A DNA stretch of 64,000 nt, from contig JAQNDB010000094.1 in assembly GCA_029204045.2 (NCBI GenBank), forward strand, positions 80,609-144,608, given 5' to 3'. Within the stretch, counting starts at the first letter, position 1, and the number at the start of each line of letters is the position of its first letter. Below the pieces are notes generated by a model. It saw only the letters and a program-made list of their open reading frames with translations, was not told the origin of the DNA and ran no database searches. This stretch comes from Tillandsia leiboldiana. Taxonomy: Eukaryota > Streptophyta > Magnoliopsida > Poales > Bromeliaceae. Positions 33,567 through 41,253 of this stretch are shown here, one piece after another. The translations under genes and the position numbers were made by a program.

Positions 33567-36500
33567 TGTCACGCCCCGGGGGTTTAATTTCGCGGAAACG
33601 ATTCACAAAAGGTATGGGTTTGGCGTGTATAATTTTTTTTGAAAAACCTTCTTCCCCAGCGCGTGCCCAGACCCGCCGCATATACAGGATCACTCTGCAA
33701 ACGGACAGAGTCTCCCCTGTATATGCACGGCGTCGCGACACATACAACGTCCAAAAACGGATAATCATTCAATCACAACAGTTCAAACATACGTCCATTC
33801 ACGAAATGCTAAATAAATCTCACGGCCGATCAGTTTAAAAGGATAAATCCACAGTTGTTGAAACGGCGCCCACCCGGCGCCCATATTTTGAAAACACCTT
33901 TCGAAAGCAACATAAACCCAGAGGTTTTGGAAAACAGTGCCCACACGACACTTAGGTTTTAAAATCCCTTTTCGAAATTCATAAATCCACAAGGTTTTGA
34001 AAATGGTGCCCACACGACACCTAGGTTTTGAAATCCAGTTTTCGCAATCTTTTCTTTGGTGTGCTCTTTGATTTTCTTAAAGCGGCCAACAGAGATGAAA
34101 AAGGAATTAAATAATTCAAAAACTACCATGCCGACATCCACACCGACCCCACGAGGGTATCGAGAACCACACCACAGTCTACCATGTAAATGAAATGCGA
34201 AGGGGAAAATAGAAAGTACTGTTCGGGGTCACCAGGGACCTAAGAACTCCTGCCGCGGCCTCACCGTCGCCTAACTCTCCCCCCTGGAGGACCCTGTCGC
34301 AAAGTGGGAAGTCAGCGACTAAACAATAATGATAATAACAAAGCAGGAAAGGAAGCCAAACCCAACAGTAAAACTATCCGGAGCAACCACTCGACTCACT
34401 GGAAGAGTGACACGCGAACACATGTAACTCCTGCAACATCTGTAATGCCTGTAACACCTATACACCTTGATCTCGCCGGGCACCTATCCCGACAGATCGC
34501 ACCGCTCACACCTTGGGGCACCTGACCTCGTCGGACACCTATCCCGACAGGTCGCACCTTTTCCCCCACCTTTTGCTGCCTCAAACCCCACACCTACGGG
34601 GGCCCCCACCACTTCACCTTGTGGGTTAACACGGGTCGAAGACCGCTTTCCCGGAAAACAGCACCCTTTGCGGTGGCCAAACCGCGGGTGCGCGTGTCGC
34701 AACCACGAGCTCAAAACCCGGACACAGGACAATATCGCAAACATAGAGACCGTCAGCGTTAGTATTACAAATATGCAGTTAAACAACTATCCAAGAATAC
34801 CGAGTCTATACTTAGTCTCAAAGGAACCCACAATAATGAACCAAGTACCCAAAACGAAACCAACAATAATGAACCAAGCACTCCAGACGAACCAACCATA
34901 ATGAACCAAGTACCCAAAACGTAACCAATAATAATGAACCAAGTACTCCAGACGAAACCAACATAATGAACCAAGTACCCAAAACGTAACCAACAATAAT
35001 GAACCAAGTACTCCAGACGAAACCAACATAATGAACCAAGTACCCAAAACGTAACCAACAATAATGAACCGAGTACACACCACACGATAATCATGACAGT
35101 AACAAAAATGGGCATACAGGGGTTCTAAGGATGTACCCACCTGAAACGCGAAGAAGGAGGTGTGCGGAAAACTCCAGTTAAAAAAAAACCCTCACAATGC
35201 CCCCGAAAAGCTACAAAAAGAAATCTTGTTAAAACAATCATCGTCGTGGTTAAAAACACTCAAAAACGGGGCGAAACGGGCCAAAAACGGAGCTTCTGGA
35301 TCCCTTTCAGAAAACTGGTGCACGAAACCAGGCATGGACCGGGTCCACAACAGCAGGCGGCCGCGGCACGGGCCGGGAGCACGCTGTAGCGGTGGACCGG
35401 TGCGGCTTGGGCCGGGCCGCGCACGGGCTCGGGCGCGCACCGGGTTCACCACTCCCCGCTGCGGTGTCGAGCACCGGGTGCACGCCTAGGGCGTGCACCG
35501 AGCGGCCTGGTGCACGCGTTTCGTGCGCCGGGTCTGCGGCCCCGGGCCGCGGAGGCGTGCGCCGGGTGCACGTCGGCCCGGTGGACCGCGCGGCCTGGCG
35601 CACGCAGCCGTGCACCGGGTCTGCGCCCCCGGGCCGCGGAAGCGTGCGCCGGGTGCACGCAGGCGCCGTGGACCGCGGCCTGAAATCCCTGTTGACGAAC
35701 AGTAATCCGTCCCCAATTCCGGCTCCGGTTGCGACCCTGCGATCCCGACGGCTGCGGCGATGACTCCGTGAACACGACAACGGCGGCGGCGGCCTCCCGT
35801 TTAACAACGGCGGCGGCGGCTTCCCGTTACCACAAAGCCCACATCACGCGACAACCGAACCACCAACAGTCGAAACCCCAAAACCTAAAACAAAACAACG
35901 ATGCTAACCTTGATTTCCCTGGAGGAGGAGGAATAAGGAGGGTCGCCCATTCCTTGCTCGATCGATTCTGCAGAAAGAAATCCGTTCCTCCTTTCCTCTC
36001 CCCGTCTCGGTCTCCACGCCGTTCTTGAAAAGAGGGAAAATATGGTTTGGGGTTTTCCCCACACACACCCTCATCCGGACTTATACGCTAACTCAAAAGT
36101 AATAACAATAATAATAAAAATGATAACAATAATAATAAATTCCCGATGCCAATCCAAATCAGTCGAAATTAGAACGGAGGGCCCAGATTACCTCGGAAAG
36201 CGTGCCGATCGCCAGCACGGATTCCGATGCACCCGAGCTGATATAGAACCTCAAAAATTAATTCAGGGAGATCCCGAAGTCGGAATTCGAATCCGATCGC
36301 GCCACCGTTCACCGATTTGCGAGCTCTAGCACCAAAAAAATACCCGCACACCCTGACGGTCAGTCCAGAATTTCTCGAACTTTCAACCCCCCCTAACAAC
36401 TAAAAGGGATTCAAATAAGATCAAAACGGAAAACCGGGAGGTCGAGGTACTACAAAAATAATTAAAATAAACCAATGACATAAAAAGATGAAAAGTCCGA

Positions 36501-36782
36501 TTGTAGAAGGATCCCGTCCGATCACCTCGAAAAGCGTGTTGGCCACCTAGCACGGATTCCGACGCACCACACGAAGGCAAACGCCTTGCCCCCCATTCCG
36601 GGAGATCCGTAAATCGGAATCCGAATCCGTTCGCTTTGCCCTCCTCCGTTTTCCGAGCTCAGTCGAAGAAAAATATTCGCGGTCCAGGCCAGTTCTTTGC
36701 AGAAAACACAGTGAAAGGTTTTCCTAACAATCCCGTCATAAAAAGAAGGTATACAAAGGCATTGGAACGCCAGGACTCTACA
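33567..36782 (-). repeat. Element C LTR, outer right copy
   Basis: 3216 bp, ending CTCTACA next to target duplication GAGTA. Same internal modules as the other two LTRs. Confidence 0.93.
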
Positions 36783-36787
36783 GAGTA

Positions 36788-36827
36788 GTTCTAGGATAGG
36801 TGACCCCCTGGGAAGTTGGGCGTCACA
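36788..36827 (+). repeat. Cassandra LTR 3, right part
   Basis: The last 40 bp of the LTR interrupted at 10590, from the 5S intermediate element through GGCGTCACA. A spacer with primer-site relict and purine tract follows (36828-37051). Confidence 0.9.
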
Positions 36828-37051
36828 GTTGGTATCATAGACATTCACCAGCCGGAAATGTGAGATGAGTCTCGGCTGAGCCAGGGTTATATAGCGGGTA
36901 GAGCGAGGCTCCCCGGCTAATGACCATTGTGAGTGGAGTGCAGCTCCTCACAAGGTCGGCTAAGGCTAGCGAGACGAGTCTCACATCACCTGGTGCTTGT
37001 GAGTGTGCTTGAGCCTGACGTGAACGTCAGGGCTTAAAAATGGGGGAAGAA

Positions 37052-37228
37052 TGTGACACCCCCGGAATTTGGATTAGTTCTCTATATAAATGATATAATA
37101 GGACTAAATCTCTAACCCGGCTATAGCATTTTTGATGGTAGCAAGATCCATGAGAAACATGAGAGTTAAGCGTGCTAGAGCTAGAGTAGTTCTAGGATGG
37201 GTGAACCCCTGGGAAGTGGGGCGTCACA
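37052..37228 (+). repeat. Cassandra LTR 4
   Basis: TGTGACACCCCC...GGCGTCACA, 177 bp, with a 5S-like block and the right-hand target duplication CTTAC at 37229-37233. Confidence 0.92.
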
Positions 37229-37850
37229 CTTACTCTTGGTTAATTTTTTTTTCAAGCATCTGCAGTCGGTTTTCCTCGTTCTTGGGATGCTCCTGATGGA
37301 GCCGCGGCCTCGGAAAGGCACCGGGTTGCCGGCGGGAGCAAGCAGCCGCCGGAACCCCAATCTGCTCCACCCTTGGGCCGTAGTGAATCCGACGGTTTTT
37401 GTCAGAAAATAATAGGCTCAGAAGCTTCTTCTAGTCCTGTACAAGCTTCCCATAAAGTTTGGGAAGACTTGGTGTAGTGTGGAGACGGTGGTGCCGTGCC
37501 CTAGTTTCGGGTTTGTGAGGGCCGGCCGAGCTTGTTGCTCCGGCGCCGCCGCGGCCTCTCGTCGCCGGCCAAGGCTCCTTTTGCCTTCCAATGGTCGAGA
37601 AGGATCCAAGAATGCCTATGCATGGGGCCCATGCAGAGCGGACCAAGATCCACCATTAATGGACCTTGGTTGGCCGCGTTAATGGCGGCCGGCCATCCGC
37701 CGCTTGCCGGTGGGCATGGGTTGCCCAGATCTTCATTAGGCAACCTTTAGAAGCTTTGGGTGCTGTCCATTGCACCCAGAAATCCATGGATGGAAAGGCG
37801 CCATTGTTGTAGCCCAAGCATGACCCGAGCTTGGCCGCCATCGTCGCCGC
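37229..37850. other. Target-locus segment 2, unassigned
   Basis: Between the Cassandra array and element D. Contiguous with 9340-9870 on the left and, through TSD GCCGC (37846-37850 and 48177-48181), with 48177 on the right. GC-rich with repeated GGCCGGCC/CCGCCG-like words; no convincing protein in six frames. Confidence 0.4.
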
Positions 37851-38077
37851 TGTTACGGAATTTGAGTTGGCGTAGTTTCGTGAAAGTCTCAAGTCTTGAA
37901 GATTGAAGGTGAAGAAAGTTGGATCATTTAACTCAATCTCAAGAAAGAAGAATTCAAAAGGATCAGGTATGTTTAACTAAAGATTTTGTGTGATCCGAAT
38001 ACTTCTTGTAGTGTAGAAACACTTGGAAGAATCTTTCATTGCATAAAAATCAAAAACTGGACTTGGGACATGTTCAG

Positions 38078-38433
38078 GATCCGGATCAGGTTGTTCGATC
38101 CGGATCCCGAAGGTGGTTCGTTCATACACCAGTTCAATCCGGATCGTAGCCTCTTGATCCGGATCCCGAACACTTAGTTTACCATCTTCCTTAAACGATC
38201 CGGATCAGGCTTCGCAATCCGGATCCCGAACGTTGATGTTTGGTGAACTGTATGAACGATCCAGATCTTGCACTTCGATCCGGATCCCGAACCTTCGTTT
38301 TTCTGGAACTAGCTGACTCGTTACGACGATCCGGATCACAGCTAGTCCGATCCGGATCGCCGTCCGTAAATTTTCCAGAAATGTTAGGTTTTTGATTCTT
38401 ATCTCCTTCCTAGGGTTTCTAACCTATAAATAG
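38078..38433 (+). promoter_or_regulatory. Element D LTR promoter: GATCCGGATC ladder and TATA box
   Basis: Ten GATCCGGATC or one-mismatch sites start at 38078, 38097, 38136, 38156, 38197, 38216, 38258, 38277, 38328 and 38349: five pairs 19-21 bp apart, with pairs 58-70 bp apart. TATAAATAG follows at 38425-38433. Regular two-turn spacing suggests dimeric protein sites on one DNA face. The 3' LTR repeats it (TATA 47402-47410). Confidence 0.78.
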
Positions 38434-38577
38434 ACCCTATGATTCTTTTTCTAGGGTTAATCCACTGTGAATCGAGATAGCCGTCATTTTCATATATCAT
38501 CTTTTACGGCTCTAGATCCACATATAGAGAAGAAAGGAAATCATTAGAGAATACTCTATGTTTCTTCATCTATATTG

Positions 38578-38675
38578 ATTAGTTTGATTCTAGGTTTTCA
38601 TACTCACATCTTGAGTTGAATCAAACTAATGAATACTTAGATGGTATTTCTGATCTATCTTTGATCTAAGTATTC
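38578..38675 (+). repeat. Two consecutive long hairpins in the element D leader
   Basis: ATTAGTTTGATTC (38578-38590) pairs with 38618-38630 over 13 bp. GAATACTTAGAT (38631-38642) pairs with 38664-38675 over 12 bp. Both are perfect. GGATCATCACC follows, then the TGGATT array. Confidence 0.75.
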
Positions 38676-38720
38676 AGCGGATCATCACCACCCAAAACAA
38701 CGATTTACCCCAAAAATCGG

Positions 38721-38898
38721 CGCGTGGATTCGCGTGTCCTTGTGGATTCAAGGTTCAACCGCTCTCGTGGATTCGGAGCGAGGCACGTTCGTGGATTCGA
38801 AGGGTGCTATTGGGTGAAGACCGTGGATTCGGTCGGACGTCGTGGATTCGACGTTGGACGCCGTGGATTCGGCGTTGGGCGCAGATCGTGGATTCGAG
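38721..38898 (+). repeat. Array of eight hairpins with invariant TGGATT loop (element D)
   Basis: Loops start at 38725, 38743, 38768, 38792, 38824, 38843, 38864 and 38889. Stems differ yet pair, e.g. CCTTG/CAAGG, GACCG/CGGTC, ACGTCG/CGACGT and ACGCCG/CGGCGT. The last is weak (3 bp plus an internal loop). The copy in the 3' LTR is at 47698-47875. Confidence 0.8.
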
Positions 38899-39200
38899 AA
38901 GCGTCGCGGAGCGAGCGGAGAAGATCCTCTAGGAGCGTATGGAAAAGGTTGAGTCGTAAGTGTGTACGGTAAATCACCTTGTACGTGTTTTAATTCTAGT
39001 AGATTTCTGCCGTGTTATCGGTCCCGTGGTTTTTTACTCCGGTGATGGAGTTTTCCACGTAAAAATCTTGCGTATTATTTTTATTTCCGCATTGGGTTTT
39101 ATCGCAACGATTTTTTGAGTGTTTATACGTTTACACCTATTCACCCCCCTCTAGGTGTTTTTTCCCCTATTTAGATCCGTATTATATATAACCCAACAAG

Positions 39201-39212
39201 TGGTATCGGAGC
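39201..39212 (+). promoter_or_regulatory. Primer binding site, element D
   Basis: TGGTATCGGAGC, one mismatch from the iMet site, two bases after the LTR. Confidence 0.9.
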
Positions 39213-39231
39213 GGGAATAGGGTTGTAAACA

Positions 39232-41253
39232 ATGGTTGAAGGTGGAAACATCAACCGACCCCCGTTCTTCGATGGAACAAATTATGCGTACTGGAAAGTA
39301 CGAATGAAAGCCTTTTTAATTTCCATCGACGAACGGGTGTGGCAATCGATTGAATTAGGATGGACTAATCCAACTGAATTTATTGGTGATGTTCGCACCT
39401 TAAAACCTAGGTCGAAATGGACCAAGGAAGAGTTAGATTCATCTTCTTACAATGGCAAGGGAATTAATGCTATCTTTAATGCCTTATCCCAAACTGAATT
39501 CTCTCGCATCTCGGCATGTGAGACTGCGAAAGAAATCTGGGATGTCCTTCAGGTTACACATGAGGGAACTAACCTCGTGAAGATTCAGAAACTGCAAATG
39601 CTTACGAGCAAGTTTGACTCTATCTTAATGGCAGAAAATGAATCTTTCACGGACTACTATACACGATTGCAAGACATCGTAAACTCATGTGCTAATCTGG
39701 GAGAGAAGATTCCAGAATTTAAGATTGTAAGAAAAATCTTAAGAACTCTTCCTGAACGATTTCGCCCAAAGGTTACTGCCATTGAAACTATTAAACACCC
39801 GGACGAAATACGTGTAGAAGAATTAGTTGGTTCATTACAAACTTATGAAATGACATTTACCACTAACAATTCTTCTGGAAAGGCATCCACTTCTAAATCT
39901 TCAGGTTATGCATTGAAAACAACTAAGGAAGAAGACGCGGATACGTCCTCCTCAGACGATGACGAGAACCTTTCTATGGAGGAATTTGAGAAGCAGCTCG
40001 CTCTCTTGACAAGGAAGTTTCGCCGCAACTTTCGAAGGGGTAATTCAAGCAAATCTCCATCCTTCGGAAAGTCGAACAAAGGCAAGGGTACTTCAGGTTA
40101 CAAGTCAAGAAAGCAAGAGAACTTCTCAAAGGATAAGAAAAGTTCAGAAGGACAACTACAATGCTTCAAATGTCGAGGCTACGGCCACATTGCAACGGAA
40201 TGTCCTAACAAGTATCCGGCAAAGAAGAAGGCGATGCAAGTCGTCACTTGGGATGACAACTCAACGTCAAATGAGTCGTCTTCGAGTGATGAAGAAAAGA
40301 GCTCCACCGCATTCCACGCGTCCGTATCTTCACCCTTCATGTGCTTTATGGCAAGTACATCTGAGTCGTTGTCCAACTCCACTGTTGAAAAGAATGCAAC
40401 GGACAACGAATCGGATGATTCGGAAGGTGAAGATTTTGCTCTAGCCTACCACAGACTTTTGAGGGACTCAAAGAAACCGGCTAAGCAAAACAAGGGGTTG
40501 AGAGGGAGATTGCAGGATCTCGAAGAAGAAGTAAAAAGGGTAACTTCTCTCTCGACCGATCTTGAAGTGGAAAGGGATAAACTGATAAAAGAAAATGTTT
40601 CCCTTCAAGAGTCCAATGAGCAACTCGAGAAGAACTATATAGATATGGTGAACAAAGCGAACTACTTCTTGAAGCTCTACGGCGAGGCCCGACGAGAAAA
40701 ATTGGAAATGACAGAGACCATTTGCCAACTCAAGGATGACTTACAACAATTCTCCTTAGGAAGGAGTAAGTTGGATAAACTTCTTGGTCTAGGTCAAACA
40801 AACAAGTTCGGCCTCGGATACAATCGAACTGAAGACAATTTTAGTTCGGTTGGGACAGTCTTTGTGCCTCAGTCGGTATCTCCTCCTCCGACACCGGAAA
40901 TCATGACAACTAACGACAACAAGCCTACTTCATCCTCTTCAGAATCGTCAAGCACAAAGGTATGTTTTCGTTGTAATTTTGCAGGGCACATTGGAAGAAA
41001 TTGCAAGATTGGAGCTCAAAGATCAAATCAACCACATCTTGCAACTGCTACCAATAAGTTCACTCCATGGAATTCAAAGAAGGATTTTTCTAAAGAAAAG
41101 GACATTGGTAGTACTTCAAACAAGACGATGACAAAAGAAAAAGACCAATCTTGCAAGACGTCTTCATCAAGGAAAACTTTTCAACCATTGCCAACATACT
41201 CCAAAACTCAAAAGGTTTGGGTATGCAAAGGTGAAACCCCTCCTTGTCTTTAA
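39232..41253 (+). CDS. gag: Sirevirus-type Gag, 673 codons, intact
   Basis: Structural protein that would form the virus-like particle and bind element RNA in the cytoplasm. Near the start is PPFFDGTNYAYWKVRMKAFL (DUF4219-like). A UBN2/gag domain follows at about residues 90-205 (KEIWDVLQVTHEG, ILRTLPERFRPKV). Zinc knuckles start at residue 311 (CFKCRGYGHIATEC) and 578 (CFRCNFAGHIGRNC). Between them lie an acidic serine-rich stretch and a coiled coil (about 420-520). The ATG is 19 bases past the primer site and is the natural start. Pol begins in another frame overlapping the last codons. Gag is the only long intact protein in the window. Very similar in plan to element E Gag. Confidence 0.93.
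   Translation: MVEGGNINRPPFFDGTNYAYWKVRMKAFLISIDERVWQSIELGWTNPTEFIGDVRTLKPRSKWTKEELDSSSYNGKGINAIFNALSQTEFSRISACETAKEIWDVLQVTHEGTNLVKIQKLQMLTSKFDSILMAENESFTDYYTRLQDIVNSCANLGEKIPEFKIVRKILRTLPERFRPKVTAIETIKHPDEIRVEELVGSLQTYEMTFTTNNSSGKASTSKSSGYALKTTKEEDADTSSSDDDENLSMEEFEKQLALLTRKFRRNFRRGNSSKSPSFGKSNKGKGTSGYKSRKQENFSKDKKSSEGQLQCFKCRGYGHIATECPNKYPAKKKAMQVVTWDDNSTSNESSSSDEEKSSTAFHASVSSPFMCFMASTSESLSNSTVEKNATDNESDDSEGEDFALAYHRLLRDSKKPAKQNKGLRGRLQDLEEEVKRVTSLSTDLEVERDKLIKENVSLQESNEQLEKNYIDMVNKANYFLKLYGEARREKLEMTETICQLKDDLQQFSLGRSKLDKLLGLGQTNKFGLGYNRTEDNFSSVGTVFVPQSVSPPPTPEIMTTNDNKPTSSSSESSSTKVCFRCNFAGHIGRNCKIGAQRSNQPHLATATNKFTPWNSKKDFSKEKDIGSTSNKTMTKEKDQSCKTSSSRKTFQPLPTYSKTQKVWVCKGETPPCL

Larger units (their letters stand above)
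10591..36782 (-). mobile_element. Element C: tandem LTR-internal-LTR-internal-LTR gypsy array, minus strand
   Basis: Bounded by GAGTA on both sides (10586-10590 and 36783-36787). In plus coordinates: LTR 10591-13814, interior 13815-17189, LTR 17190-18783 joined to 28565-30196, interior 30197-33566, LTR 33567-36782. LTRs are 3224, 3226 and 3216 bp; interiors 3375 and 3370 bp. It belongs to the same broad family as A (TGTAGAGTCCTGGCGTTCC...GGCGTGACA) but carries its own 65-bp tandem repeat. One outer target duplication around three LTRs indicates one insertion later expanded by unequal LTR recombination, or integration of a tandem cDNA. Confidence 0.93.
9871..37228 (+). mobile_element. Cassandra-type TRIM tandem array (four LTRs) interrupted by element C
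   Basis: Four 177-bp LTRs (9871-10047, 10270-10446, 10454-10590 joined to 36788-36827, 37052-37228) alternate with spacers of 222, 7 and 224 bp. The array is flanked by CTTAC on both sides (9866-9870 and 37229-37233). Each LTR contains 5S rRNA-derived sequence, the hallmark of Cassandra. The two long spacers begin with an iMet-type primer site (intact at 10050-10062, mutated at about 36831) and end with a purine tract. LTR ends are inverted repeats (TGTGACACCCC/GGGGCGTCACA). There is no coding capacity, so movement would need proteins in trans. Confidence 0.9.
37851..39198 (+). repeat. Element D 5' LTR
   Basis: TGTTACGGAA...ACCCAACA, 1348 bp. In order: GATCCGGATC ladder (38078-38358), TATA box (38425-38433), two long hairpins (38578-38675), TGGATT-loop hairpin array (38721-38898) and a CGTGG-closed hairpin (39025-39059). 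Confidence 0.95.

Noticed and set aside
39232..39240. Host gene interpretation of the 673-codon protein
   Set aside because: Lies between LTRs after a primer site and carries gag domains and zinc knuckles; it is retrotransposon Gag.
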